From Roseiarcus sp963772555 (GTDB lineage Bacteria; Pseudomonadota; Alphaproteobacteria; Rhizobiales; Beijerinckiaceae), in the NCBI GenBank assembly GCA_963772555.1, contig CAVYXQ010000023.1:91790-155789 (forward strand): a stretch of 64,000 bases of DNA. The letters are read 5' to 3'. The translations under genes were made by a program, and so were the position numbers. Each line of letters begins with the position of its first letter. Positions within the stretch are counted from its first letter, which is position 1. Under the pieces are notes generated by a model. The model was not told the origin of the DNA and searched no databases. It was given only the letters and a program-made list of their open reading frames with translations. Shown here one piece after another: positions 1-8,609 of this stretch.

Positions 1-139
1 CGGCGCCGTCTCGCGGCTCGGCATTGCTTGCTCGGCCCGGGGCGCCCTGCGCGGCCGCAAGGGTCGGATGGATCGCAAACATGCCGCCTAGCGCGGTAAT
101 GACCGCCAGTGCAAATCGGCTTGCATTCGAAAGGCTCAT
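1..139 (-). CDS. N-terminus of a secreted protein, cut by the window edge
   Basis: An open frame starts with ATG at 139 and runs off the left edge, giving 46 residues. The start has a GGAG ribosome site at 147-150, seven bases upstream. The peptide begins MSLSNASRF, has a hydrophobic stretch (ALAVITALGGMFAI) and an Ala-rich end (TLAAAQG) that reads as a Sec signal peptide cleaved near residue 31. It lies 62 bases downstream of the DUF1254 gene on the same strand, so it is probably co-transcribed. DUF1254 genes often come in tandem, so it may be a second copy, but the mature part is not visible and no family can be assigned. Confidence 0.6.
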   Translation of the reverse strand, partial: MSLSNASRFALAVITALGGMFAIHPTLAAAQGAPGRASNAEPRDGA

Positions 140-201
140 GATGGATCTCCCGATTGAACGAACCCGCCGCAGACGCGCGCGGCGCTGGCGAAACGCACAG
201 G

Positions 202-1636
202 CTATTTGTCCTGCACGACCTCGGGCAGCTGATACGTTCCAGCCAGCACGTCGGGCCGCGGCTGATAGAGTCGCAGCACCAGGTAGAACGGCCCCGCCGG
301 CGTTGGCAGCCAGTTCTTCGCGATGTCGCCGTCGGGAGCGGCGTGGGCGAGCGCGATAGTGATCGAGCCGTCGGCCGCGGTCACGAGGCCCGGCGTGTCG
401 CTGCCGACCTTGTAGCGGCCGATCGTATTGTCGACGAGCAGCTTGTCGCCGGCATTGTAGACCGTGAGCGACCAGAAGGCGTCGACGGGAGGCGGGGAGG
501 CGAACCGGATCGTATAGGCGTTCTCGCCGCTCAAAACCTTGCCCGCCGAATCCGTGTAGCGCAGGGGATACATCGCCTCTTTTTCGCCCTGGCCGCCGAG
601 ATAGGGCCCGGCGACGAGGGCGCGCAGCGGATAATCGAAGCCGAAATCGTCGAGCCCGGTCGCCCAGGCCCAGCCGTTGCGTTGCACCGCCGCACTCTGG
701 AAGGCGGAGATCGCGACCGACGGTCCGTGCTTCAGCGCATGCATGAGGCCCTTGCGCCGGGCCGGGTCGAGTTTCGCGGGATCGAACCCGTCCCTGGTCA
801 GGCCGATGCGGGCGAATTGCGCGAAGAGCGCTTCGTCCGCCGGCTTGACAGCGTTGTCTTTCAGCACGGCGCCGAGTTGCGTGAAGAAGCCGAACTCGTC
901 GTTGGCGACGTCCGGCAGCGGCTTCAGCGATGCGGGTTGCGGCTTCGCGTCCGCCCTGCCGAATTGGCTCAGCGGCGTCAGGCGAAACTCCTTCTGCAGC
1001 GCGAGCACCGGAGCTAGATCTTCGCCTTGACTTAGCCTCAGCCGTCCCCACAGCCAGATGTCATTCGTACTGACATCGAGTTCGCGCGACGCCGGCCGGA
1101 AGTTCGCCCTTCCAGCCCGGAGGAACGAGCGCGAAATTACCCGCCTTGGTCCCGGTCGTGCGGCGGCCGATGTAATGCTCGAGCTCCTGCCACATATCGA
1201 AGACGTCGACGACGTAATAGCGATCGTGCGTGTCGGGAACCGAGAGGATGAACGGCTCGGTCAGATCGACAATCGCGCTCATATAGAACGTGTCGTTGTT
1301 CGCCGTAGGCATGTCCTTCGAAGCCGCCGTCGCAAGCGCGCGCGCCCAGCCGATCTCATTCAGGGGCGCGCGATAGCTGGTCGGCGGGTTGTTCGCCGGC
1401 ACGTCCGTATATTGCCGCGCCACGCGCTCCATCCGGACCAGCGGATAGCCCCAGAGATAGGCCTGGATCCCCTGCGCGTAAGCGTCCGCCTCGGCGCCCT
1501 GCGCGAGGATTTCCGGCGTGATCGGGGTCGTCAGCAACGCGTCGGGATAGTCTTCCGCGGCTGCCGCGCCTGCCCAAAGCACCGCAGCCGTGATCGTCGC
1601 CGCCAGCCGGCTGGGTCGTTTGCGGAGAGCGATCAT
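202..1636 (-). pseudogene. DUF1254/DUF1214 secreted protein, frameshifted
   Basis: Two frames together make one complete DUF1254-DUF1214 protein of about 477 residues. The N-terminal piece starts at ATG 1636 (MIALRKRPSR) with a signal peptide ending in AGAAAAEDY, followed by DUF1254 features (AYLWGYPLVRMERVARQ, PTANNDTFYMS). The C-terminal piece (LALQKEFRLTPLSQFG to LPEVVQDK) is DUF1214, with YTIRF and FWSLTVYNAGDKLL. The first frame hits a stop at 1061, while the next frame continues without loss of conserved sequence, so one extra base lies at about 1066-1078. The joined length is 3n+1. The family is periplasmic and of unknown function. The start at 1636 is preferred over upstream starts because of the signal peptide. 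It is divergent from the Crp/Fnr gene. Confidence 0.8.
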
Positions 1637-1690
1637 TATCGTTGCCTTGCCAATCAGTCGGCAGCGCCGATAGACCGGATTTCCGTTCCG

Positions 1691-1733
1691 GATTGACCGT
1701 CGGCGATCAATCGGCAAAAATTCACGCGAATTT
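1691..1733. promoter_or_regulatory. two perfect inverted repeats between divergent genes
   Basis: The 178 bases between the DUF1254 start (1636) and the Crp/Fnr start (1815) hold two perfect dyads. GATTGA at 1691-1696 pairs with TCAATC at 1707-1712 across 10 bases. AAATTC at 1718-1723 pairs with GAATTT at 1728-1733 across 4 bases, the spacing typical of Fnr-type sites. Location next to a Crp/Fnr gene suggests an autoregulatory operator; this is inference. Confidence 0.4.
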
Positions 1734-1814
1734 CTGGCTTGGCGCGGCATCGAGTTCGCGCCTGCAGGCCGCGACGAGTGAGAGTTCGACCGCAGAGGAT
1801 TCAACTGGCACGCC

Positions 1815-2510
1815 ATGCCCACACTGCCGCAAGCGCATGCGATCGCCTCGCGCGAGGGGTGGCTCAGCTTCACGCCGCCGCCGTTTCGGCAGACCGTGCT
1901 CGACCGTTGCGCGTTGCAGGCGCTCAAGGCGGGCGCGACCATCTATTCGGTCGGCGATCCGCCCGGCGGCATGTACGGACTGGTCCGCGGCAGTTTTGCT
2001 CTCTCCATCGCGCCCGGGGAGCGCGGCCCCTATGTCGCGCATTTCGCCAGGCCCGGCACATGGTTCGGCGAGGCCGCCGCCTTCACCGAACAGCCCCGTC
2101 GGATTAGCCTCGCGGTGACGCGCGATTCGAAACTCCTGCATCTCTCCCTGCCCGCAATCCGCGAGATTGTCGCGGCGGACCCCGGCGCCTGGCGATTTTT
2201 CGGCCTTGCGGCGATCGCCCACAACGACGTCGCCATTGGCGGGGCCGACGATCTTTTGATCCGCGATCACGTCAAGCGCAGCGTCGCCGTGCTGTTGCGC
2301 CTCGGCGGCTGCCGATATCGCACGCCGCCGACGGCCGCGCCGATCGAGGTCGATGTCAGCCAGGAAGATTTCGCCGCCATGACCAATACGGCGCGCACCA
2401 CGGCAGGCGCGGTCCTGCGCGCGCTCGAAGCCTCCGGCGCGGTCAAGGTGACCTACCGGCGCGTCGCCATTCTGGCGCCCGACAAGCTCAGGGCCATGCT
2501 GGAAGGCTGA
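1815..2510 (+). CDS. Crp/Fnr family transcriptional regulator
   Basis: 231 residues, the usual Crp/Fnr size. Residues about 25-125 form the cyclic-nucleotide-binding-like beta barrel (GATIYSVGDPPGGMYGLVRG, PGTWFGEAAAF). Residues about 150-225 are the C-terminal winged helix, with the recognition helix region near VDVSQEDFAAMTNTARTTAG. There is no Fnr-type N-terminal cysteine cluster, so oxygen sensing through Fe-S is unlikely, and the bound ligand cannot be told. It is divergent from the DUF1254 gene and two dyads lie between them, so it probably controls itself and that gene. No clear Shine-Dalgarno sequence precedes ATG 1815. Confidence 0.85.
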   Translation: MPTLPQAHAIASREGWLSFTPPPFRQTVLDRCALQALKAGATIYSVGDPPGGMYGLVRGSFALSIAPGERGPYVAHFARPGTWFGEAAAFTEQPRRISLAVTRDSKLLHLSLPAIREIVAADPGAWRFFGLAAIAHNDVAIGGADDLLIRDHVKRSVAVLLRLGGCRYRTPPTAAPIEVDVSQEDFAAMTNTARTTAGAVLRALEASGAVKVTYRRVAILAPDKLRAMLEG

Positions 2511-2772
2511 CGGGAAGACGCCTGGGCAAATTAGCTGTTACCGGACGGGTCCGGATAGGGACACTTGGTCGCGGAAGAGAACGGCGGGTCGTGCTTGGGT
2601 CCATACGATATCCCCGCAAACCGGGCTGGCGGCGGCCGCCATCGGTCGAGTCGGCGCCGGAAGCAACGGCGGCCCGAGCCCGGCGTAGCGCCGTAGAAAT
2701 TGACTTCGAACGTGCGCCTGCCATAACTGCCGACAGGATTCGCGCGGGCGAGCCCTATTGCTTGAGGGCGAC

Positions 2773-3492
2773 ATGGGTCTGAGTTGGATTCGCGCCGTCT
2801 TCGGCCGGAGTTTTGCCGCAGCGTTCGGTTCCGGCCTCCTCATGTTTGGCGCGCACGCCGACGACCTGCCTCTGCCGGCGCCGCTGGGCGGCCTCGGCAG
2901 CCTGCCGACGCCGTTGAACTGGCTTCTGCCCAATTACAAGAACATGGTCGCGCCCTATTCGTGGAACGGCTTCTTCGCGACCCCGCTGATCAATTACCAG
3001 ACGGCTCAGTTCAGCGGCAATGGCGGCCGGCTTCTCAAGAACGCCCAGGGCTTCACCTTCGGGGCGGAGGCTGGATACAATTTTCAGTTCGGACGCTTCG
3101 TGGTCGGACCGGCTGCCGACCTCTCCTATTCCCTCATGCATGGGACATCCAACTCCTGGCTGGCCGATATCAACAAGGCGGACATCGGCTGGGTCGGATC
3201 GGCGCGGCTGCGGGCGGGCTACACATTCGATCGGTTCATGATCTACGGAACCGGCGGCCTCGCCTTCGCCGAGACGGAGCTCGACGGTCCTTTTGCCTCG
3301 AACAGCCAGACGGAACCCGGCTGGACCGCCGGCGGCGGCGTGCAATATCTTTGGAGCGAAAGCGCGATCTTACGGGCCGAGTACCGGCGCCTCGAAGTCG
3401 AGAACGCGGACTTTTATGCGCTGCCCCTCGGGCAAAGGAAAGTCGGCGTCGCCATGAACCTGTTCAGCGCCGGTTTCTACCTGAAGTTCTGA
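2773..3492 (+). CDS. outer-membrane beta-barrel (porin-family) protein
   Basis: 239 residues from ATG 2773, preferred over a TTG at 2758 because GAGGG sits at 2764-2768. A signal peptide (GSGLLMFGAHA, then DDLPLP) is followed by alternating hydrophobic strands and Gly-rich turns such as FGAEAGYNFQFGRFVVGP, WVGSARLRAGYTFDRFMIYG and PGWTAGGGVQYLW. The last residue is Phe (AGFYLKF), the beta-signal used by the Bam complex. This matches the small alphaproteobacterial Omp25/opacity-type barrels. Function beyond a structural or immunogenic surface protein is unknown. It stands alone, 262 bases after the regulator. Confidence 0.85.
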   Translation: MGLSWIRAVFGRSFAAAFGSGLLMFGAHADDLPLPAPLGGLGSLPTPLNWLLPNYKNMVAPYSWNGFFATPLINYQTAQFSGNGGRLLKNAQGFTFGAEAGYNFQFGRFVVGPAADLSYSLMHGTSNSWLADINKADIGWVGSARLRAGYTFDRFMIYGTGGLAFAETELDGPFASNSQTEPGWTAGGGVQYLWSESAILRAEYRRLEVENADFYALPLGQRKVGVAMNLFSAGFYLKF

Positions 3493-3547
3493 AAGCCAGG
3501 CCATTCTCGCGGCTTGCCCGAGCAGTTCCGGCGAGCGACGACGTCCC

Positions 3548-4852
3548 TCACAGTATGAACCGGCTCAGGTCCGCGTTGCCCGCCAGATCGCCGACATGGC
3601 GCTCGACGAATTCGGCGTCGATGCTGACCTTTTCGCCCGAGCGGTCGGCCGCGGTGAAGCTCACCTCGTCGAGCACGCGCTCCATCACCGTCTGCAGCCG
3701 CCTTGCGCCGATGTTCTCGACCGAGCCGTTGACCTTGGCGGCGATGCGGGCGATGGCGGCGATCGCGTCGTCGGAGAATTCGAGCTCGATGCCCTCGGTG
3801 CGCATCAGCGCCACATATTGCTTGATGAGGCTCGCTTCGGTGTCGGTCAGGATGCGCCGGAAGTCGTCTTCCGTCAGGGAACTGAGTTCGACCCGGATCG
3901 GCAGGCGGCCCTGCAGCTCCGGCAGGAGGTCGGACGGACGGGAGATATGGAAGGCGCCGGAGGCGACGAAGAGGATATGGTCGGTCTTGATCGTGCCGTG
4001 CTTGGTGGCGACGGTCGTTCCCTCGATCAGCGGCAGGAGATCGCGCTGCACGCCTTCGCGCGAGACGTCGGCGCCGCCGCGTCCCTCGCGGGCGCAGATC
4101 TTGTCGATCTCGTCGATGAAGACAATGCCGTTGCTCTCGACCTCGCTGATCGCGTCTTGCACGATGGCGTCCTGGTCGAGCATTTTTTCCGCTTCCGCCG
4201 CGACCAGCGGCTCGTGCGCCTCGGCGACGGTCAGGCGCTTGGGCTTGGTCCGCTGGCTGCCGCGGCCGAAAATGTCGGCGATGTTGATCGCGCCGATCGA
4301 GGCGCCGGGCATGTTCGGCAGTTCGAACATCGGCACGCCGCTGCTGCTCTGCGGCAATTCGACCTCGATCTCCTTGCCGTCGAGCTCGCCGGCGCGCAGC
4401 CTGCGACGGAAGGCTTCGCGGGTCGCCAGCGACGAATTGACCCCGACCAGCGCGTCGAGCACCCGCTCTTCCGCCGCGAGCTCGGCCTTGGCCTCGATGT
4501 CCTTGCGCTTGCGGCTCTTGACCAGGCCAATGGCGACTTCGATGAGATCGCGGACGATCTGCTCGACGTCGCGGCCGACATAGCCGACCTCGGTGAATTT
4601 CGTCGCCTCGACCTTGAGGAACGGCGCGCCGGCGAGTTTGGCGAGCCGCCGGGCGATTTCGGTCTTGCCGCAGCCGGTCGGGCCGATCATCAGGATGTTC
4701 TTGGGCATCACCTCTTCGCGCATCGGCGAAGAAAGCCTCAGCCGCCGCCAGCGGTTGCGCAGCGCAATGGCGACCGCGCGCTTCGCATCCCCCTGCCCGA
4801 CGATATAGCGGTCGAGTTCGGAGACGATTTCGCGAGGGCTCAGGTCCGACAT
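3548..4852 (-). CDS. hslU: ATP-dependent protease ATPase subunit HslU
   Basis: 434 residues, the standard length. HslU is the AAA+ unfoldase that feeds proteins into the HslV peptidase in the cytoplasm. Visible motifs: N-terminal SPREIVSELDRYIVGQ, Walker A GPTGCGKTEIARR, Walker B GIVFIDEIDKI, the intermediate domain between them, and the C-terminal tail DLSRFIL that inserts into HslV. The ATG at 4852 lies 5 bases after the hslV stop, so the two are translated from one message. The frame could be extended upstream, but that part overlaps hslV and is non-native. Confidence 0.97.
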   Translation of the reverse strand: MSDLSPREIVSELDRYIVGQGDAKRAVAIALRNRWRRLRLSSPMREEVMPKNILMIGPTGCGKTEIARRLAKLAGAPFLKVEATKFTEVGYVGRDVEQIVRDLIEVAIGLVKSRKRKDIEAKAELAAEERVLDALVGVNSSLATREAFRRRLRAGELDGKEIEVELPQSSSGVPMFELPNMPGASIGAINIADIFGRGSQRTKPKRLTVAEAHEPLVAAEAEKMLDQDAIVQDAISEVESNGIVFIDEIDKICAREGRGGADVSREGVQRDLLPLIEGTTVATKHGTIKTDHILFVASGAFHISRPSDLLPELQGRLPIRVELSSLTEDDFRRILTDTEASLIKQYVALMRTEGIELEFSDDAIAAIARIAAKVNGSVENIGARRLQTVMERVLDEVSFTAADRSGEKVSIDAEFVERHVGDLAGNADLSRFIL

Positions 4853-4857
4853 GGGCT

Positions 4858-5424
4858 TTACAGGCTTTCGACGATCAGGTTGTCGTTGGTGTAAACGCAG
4901 ATGTCGGCGGCGATGCGCATCGAGCGGCGCACGATTTCTTCCGCCTCCAGCGCCATCGGCATCAGCGCGAGGGCGGCGGCGAGGGCGAAATTGCCGCCCG
5001 AGCCGATCGCCATCGCCGAACCCCATTCGTCGGCTTCCGGCTCGAGCACGTCGCCCGAGCCCGAGAGGGTGAAGCCGGAGCCCCGGTCGGCGACCAGCAG
5101 CATCGCCTCGAGCCGGCGCAGATAGCGGTCGGTGCGCCAGTCCTTGGCAAGCTCGACGCAGGCGCGGGCGAGCTGGCCGGGATATTGCTCGAGCTTGTTC
5201 TCCAGCCGTTCGAACAGGGTGAAGGCGTCGGCGGTGGCCCCGGCGAAGCCGGCGATCACCTCGCCCTTGGCGAGGCGGCGAACCTTGCGGGCGTTCGCCT
5301 TGACCACCGTCTGGCCCATGCTGACCTGCCCGTCGCCGCCGATCACCACCTTGCCGCCCTTGCGCACCATGATGATGGTCGTGGCATGCCATCCCGGCGC
5401 GCGGGGGGCGGGATCGTCTGACAT
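4858..5424 (-). CDS. hslV: ATP-dependent protease peptidase subunit HslV
   Basis: 188 residues. HslV is the N-terminal-threonine peptidase, related to proteasome beta subunits, that partners HslU. The catalytic Thr is the first T of TTIIMVRKGG, preceded by an extension (MSDDPAPRAPGWHA) that must be removed to expose it; such an extension is normal in alphaproteobacteria. Other family motifs are VIGGDGQVSMGQT, KVRRL and GFAGATADAFTLFE. ATG 5424 is chosen over one at 5460 because homologues start near MSD. A heat-shock-type promoter candidate lies just upstream. Confidence 0.96.
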   Translation of the reverse strand: MSDDPAPRAPGWHATTIIMVRKGGKVVIGGDGQVSMGQTVVKANARKVRRLAKGEVIAGFAGATADAFTLFERLENKLEQYPGQLARACVELAKDWRTDRYLRRLEAMLLVADRGSGFTLSGSGDVLEPEADEWGSAMAIGSGGNFALAAALALMPMALEAEEIVRRSMRIAADICVYTNDNLIVESL

Positions 5425-5460
5425 TTTGCGGCAGGTCCTTCGAACGGGCGAACGCCGCAT

Positions 5461-5487
5461 GTATGGGCGCAGCGCTCGACGCGCAAG
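5461..5487 (-). promoter_or_regulatory. candidate sigma-32-type promoter of hslVU
   Basis: On the minus strand CTTGCGC (5481-5487) is followed 13 bases later by CCCATAC (5461-5467), close to the RpoH pattern CTTGAA/CCCATnT. A start near 5455 would give a leader of about 30 bases before hslV. hslVU is a classical heat-shock operon, which supports the reading; the match is not perfect. Confidence 0.4.
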
Positions 5488-5551
5488 TCCGCGCCCCCGC
5501 GCGAGCCCTCTCGGCTTCTTAGGGAATTCCGCCGATGGCCAGTCCGGCCAG

Positions 5552-5755
5552 TCAGTTAAACGCGACGCCGCATTTGAGCCCGAGGCGGCGAAACACGACC
5601 GCCGCGGGGCAGAAGCCGGTGAAGGCGGACTGGATCAGATTGACGCCCGCGAACGCGGAAAGGAGCAGCCAATACGGGCTGACGAGAGACCCGAGCGCAA
5701 CGCTCAGCAGGATAATGAAGCCGGCGAAGGCCAGCACGGCGCGGTCGAGATTCAT
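5552..5755 (-). CDS. DUF2892 (YgaP-type) membrane protein
   Basis: 67 residues with two predicted membrane segments (VLAFAGFIILLSVALGSLV and YWLLLSAFAGVNLIQSA) and the family signature TGFCPAAVVFRRLGLK near the C-terminus. This is the small transmembrane module that in YgaP is fused to a rhodanese domain. Here a separate rhodanese gene lies just across the divergent promoter at 6299, so the two halves of YgaP appear as separate genes in one cluster. Its exact role in sulfur trafficking is unknown. Confidence 0.85.
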   Translation of the reverse strand: MNLDRAVLAFAGFIILLSVALGSLVSPYWLLLSAFAGVNLIQSAFTGFCPAAVVFRRLGLKCGVAFN

Positions 5756-5825
5756 GAGCCTCTATCGTCCTCTGTGGCGCGCCGGGCGCCTCCGGACCGG
5801 ATGCAGCCTGCGGCGATTTTTCATA

Positions 5826-5855
5826 TTGCTAAATTAGTATGTTTGCATATATAGT
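5826..5855 (+). promoter_or_regulatory. AT-rich promoter and dyad for the redox cluster
   Basis: An AT-rich patch stands out in the GC-rich divergent spacer. TTGCTA (5826-5831) and TATATA (5848-5853) are spaced 16 bases apart, as -35/-10 for the plus-strand genes. The dyad TATG-N4-CATA (5838-5849) lies between or over them, a natural place for an ArsR/BigR-like repressor. No such regulator gene is in the window. Confidence 0.4.
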
Positions 5856-5910
5856 CAAGCAGTCGAAGTACCGGCGCCGGCCCCAGTAGGGGGTCAAAAG
5901 GGAGATCGTC

Positions 5911-6282
5911 ATGGAAACCGCCAATTGGCCAGAGCTGACCCGGAACTTGAGCGCCGAATTGAGGAACCTGCGCGGCGGCGCGCCGGAGGTGATGAAGGCG
6001 TTCTCGTCGATCGCCCAGGCCGCGCTCGCTGAAGGGGCGCTCGATCCGAAGAGCAAGGAACTGATCGCGCTCGGCATCTCGGTCGCCATCCGCTGCGACG
6101 ACTGCATCGCCTTCCATGTCAAGGCGGCGGTCGACCGCGGCGCCTCGCGCGAGGAAGTCCTCGAAACGCTCGGCATGGCGATCTATATGGGCGCCGGTCC
6201 GTCGGCGATGTACGCCAGCCACGCGCTCGGCGCGTATACGCAATTCGCCGACGCCAAGGCGGCCTCGGCCAACGCGGCCTGA
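5911..6282 (+). CDS. carboxymuconolactone decarboxylase (AhpD-like) family protein
   Basis: 123 residues. The central CDDCIAFHVKAA motif gives the CxxC plus His that defines the AhpD/CMD-like peroxidase-reductase fold. The rest (ELIALGISVAIR, LETLGMAIYMGAGPSAMYA) matches the helical family. It probably acts as a thiol-disulfide or peroxide-linked enzyme rather than as a true decarboxylase. A GGGAG-like site is present about 10 bases before ATG 5911. It is followed at 17 bases by the rhodanese and then DUF302, suggesting one operon for sulfide, persulfide or oxidant handling. Confidence 0.85.
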   Translation: METANWPELTRNLSAELRNLRGGAPEVMKAFSSIAQAALAEGALDPKSKELIALGISVAIRCDDCIAFHVKAAVDRGASREEVLETLGMAIYMGAGPSAMYASHALGAYTQFADAKAASANAA

Positions 6283-6298
6283 CCCGAGGAGTTTGGAC

Positions 6299-6640
6299 AT
6301 GTTCAAGAACCTCTTTTCCCGATCGGCTGGATCCGATCCGGACACTGTGGAATTCGAGGTTTTCGTTCAGGCGATCGACGCCGGCGAGGTCGCGGTCGTC
6401 GATGTCCGCGAGCCGCACGAATTCGCCGCGGGCCACATTCCGGAGTCGGTGAACTTGCCGCTCTCGCGCTTCGATCCCGGAGAGTTGCCGTCTGACAGAC
6501 CGGTCATTCTCATCTGCCAGGCCGGCGGCCGCTCCCGCAACGCCCTCAACCAGGCGCGGGCGAGCGGACGCGAGGACGTCAAGCACTACGCCGGCGGGAT
6601 GACCGGCTGGCGCATGCGCGGCGGCGACGTGGCGCTCTAA
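6299..6640 (+). CDS. rhodanese-like sulfurtransferase
   Basis: 113 residues, a single rhodanese domain. ATG 6299 is preceded by GAGGAG at 6286-6291. Motifs: VVDVREPHEFAAGHIPESVN (CH2A region), the active-site loop CQAGGRS with the catalytic Cys, and YAGGMTGWRMRGG near the C-terminus. It would move sulfane sulfur from persulfides to acceptors such as cyanide or thiols. Its neighbours (DUF2892 across the promoter, AhpD-like before, DUF302 after) fit a small sulfur-stress operon. Confidence 0.9.
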   Translation: MFKNLFSRSAGSDPDTVEFEVFVQAIDAGEVAVVDVREPHEFAAGHIPESVNLPLSRFDPGELPSDRPVILICQAGGRSRNALNQARASGREDVKHYAGGMTGWRMRGGDVAL

Positions 6641-6665
6641 AGCGCTCGTTATCGGGGGAAAAGCA

Positions 6666-7052
6666 ATGAGCTACAACATCACGCGCAAGACGCGCGGCGA
6701 CTTCGCTTCGGCGGTCGCGCGCGTCAAGGAGGCGCTGAAGCGCGAGGGGTTCGGCGTCCTGACCGAGATCGACGTCGCCGAAACCCTGAAGACGAAAATC
6801 GGCAAGGACTTCCGGCCTTACCGCATCCTCGGCGCCTGCAACCCGCATTTCGCCTTTCAGGCGCTGAGCGTCGAGCCTCGTATCGGCGTCATGCTGCCGT
6901 GCAACGTGATCGTGCAGCGCTACGACAACGGCGAGATCGAAGTGTCGTCGATCGATCCGGCGACCGCGATGGAGACGGTCGGCAACGACAAGCTCATGGG
7001 CGTCGCTGCGCAGGTGCGCGAGGCGCTCGAACGAGCGATCGCCAGCGCTTAG
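6666..7052 (+). CDS. DUF302 domain protein
   Basis: 128 residues, nearly all one DUF302 domain: FASAVARVKEALKREGFGVL, LKTKIGKDFRPYRILGACNP, then IGVMLPCNVIVQRYDNG. ATG 6666 follows a strong GGGGGAAAA site. DUF302 proteins are small cytoplasmic alpha/beta proteins of unknown biochemistry that often sit beside rhodanese and sulfur-oxidation genes, as here. The two Cys (GACNP, LPCN) are typical. It is last in the cluster and convergent with guaD. Confidence 0.88.
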   Translation: MSYNITRKTRGDFASAVARVKEALKREGFGVLTEIDVAETLKTKIGKDFRPYRILGACNPHFAFQALSVEPRIGVMLPCNVIVQRYDNGEIEVSSIDPATAMETVGNDKLMGVAAQVREALERAIASA

Positions 7053-7313
7053 GGGGCATACGGCGCCGCAGGTGGGACCGCCGCTCTCAAAAGCGAGCAC
7101 TCGCCTTCTCGGCGGACGACTGCCTGTCTCTTCCGGAGGGCGCGCCGCAGATACCTACCGGCGCCGGTTTGGGATCGCGGACCAGGAACTTGGCACCGCA
7201 TATACCATAAATTATTGGTTATTACAATCGCGAGAAGTGACAAATTCTTGCGCATAAGCCTTTGAAAAGGGCCGTTCGCCGCCAAGCCCCTCGCGACATC
7301 GGGCATCCGCCCG

Positions 7314-8609
7314 TCAGAGCTTGCGCGGCATCCCGGCGATGTAGGTCTGGCTGACGGCGCGGTCGTCGCCCATGGTGATCAGGGCGAAGAGTTCCGCCTC
7401 GAGGTCGTTCGCCGTCTCCATCCGGTGCGCCATGGCCGGCGTCGCCCGGGAATCGAGCACGACGAGGTCGGCTTCCTTGCCGGCCTCGATCGAGCCGATG
7501 CGGTCGTCGAGGCTGAGCGCCCGGGCGTTGCCGAGCGTCATCCGGTAGAAGGCGGCCGGCGCCGGCCAGGACTGGCGGTTCAGCTGCAGGACCTTGTAGC
7601 CCTCGGCGGCGGTCCGGAGCATTGAGTAGCTCGTGCCGCCGCCGACGTCGGTCGCCAGCGCCACCCGGACGCCCGCCTTCTCCAGGCGCGCCAGGTCGAA
7701 CAGGCCCGAGCCGAGGAAGAGATTCGACGTCGGGCAGAAGGCGGCGACCGACCGGCTCGCGGCCAGCGCCGCGACCTCGCCGTCGGTCAGGTGGATGCAA
7801 TGGCCGAAAACCGAACGTGGCCCCAGCAGCCCGGCCCGGGCGTAGACGTCCAGATAATCGCGCGCCTCGGGAAAAAGCGTCCGCGCCAGTTCGATCTCGG
7901 CCGGGTTCTCGTCGACATGCGTCTGCAGGTAGACTTGCGGAAACTCCCGGACGAGCGCGCCGGCAGCCTCGAGCTGCGCCGGCGTCGAGGTGATGGCGAA
8001 GCGCGGCGTCACCGCATAATCGAGCCGGCCGCGCCCCCGCCACCGCTCGATCAAGGCCTTGCTTTCATCGTAGCCGCGCTCGGCCGTGTCACGCAGCGCC
8101 TCGGGCGCGTCGCGGTCCATCATCGCCTTGCCGGCGATCATCCGGGCGCCCCGCCGCTCCGCCTCGGCGAAGAAGGCGTCCACCGACTGCGGATGGACGG
8201 TGCAATAGACCATCGCCGTCGTGGTGCCGCAGCGGAACAGCTCATCGAGAAAGAAGTCGGCGATCCGGGCGCAGTGGTCCGGGTCGGCGAACTTCTGCTC
8301 CTCGACGAAGGTGTAATTGTGCAGCCAGTCGAGCAGTTGCGCGCCGTAGGAGCCGATGACCTGGGTTTGCGGATAGTGGATATGGGCGTCGATGAAGCCC
8401 GGCATGACCAGGCGGCCGGAATGATCGTCGACCGGCGCCTCGGGCGGGGCGCGCCGGAGCACCTCCCGCGCTTCGCCGACCGCCTCGATCAGCCCGCCGG
8501 CGACGAGCACGGCGCCGTCCTCGATATAGGTTCGCGCATCCGCCGAGGCGGCCGGATCGTCGGCGAACGAGAGGATGCGGCCGCGGACCACCCGCGCCGG
8601 GACGCTCAT
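7314..8609 (-). CDS. guaD: guanine deaminase
   Basis: 431 residues. GuaD is an amidohydrolase that turns guanine into xanthine plus ammonia. Zinc and active-site motifs are present in order: HIHYPQ with preceding MPGFIDA, HVDENPAE, GHCIHL, PTSNLFLGSG and ATDVGGGTS. The ATG at 8609 overlaps the stop of the upstream allantoinase/decarboxylase gene by 4 bases (ATGA), so translation is coupled. Together they point to use of purines as a nitrogen source. No xanthine dehydrogenase or uricase is in the window. Confidence 0.93.
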   Translation of the reverse strand: MSVPARVVRGRILSFADDPAASADARTYIEDGAVLVAGGLIEAVGEAREVLRRAPPEAPVDDHSGRLVMPGFIDAHIHYPQTQVIGSYGAQLLDWLHNYTFVEEQKFADPDHCARIADFFLDELFRCGTTTAMVYCTVHPQSVDAFFAEAERRGARMIAGKAMMDRDAPEALRDTAERGYDESKALIERWRGRGRLDYAVTPRFAITSTPAQLEAAGALVREFPQVYLQTHVDENPAEIELARTLFPEARDYLDVYARAGLLGPRSVFGHCIHLTDGEVAALAASRSVAAFCPTSNLFLGSGLFDLARLEKAGVRVALATDVGGGTSYSMLRTAAEGYKVLQLNRQSWPAPAAFYRMTLGNARALSLDDRIGSIEAGKEADLVVLDSRATPAMAHRMETANDLEAELFALITMGDDRAVSQTYIAGMPRKL

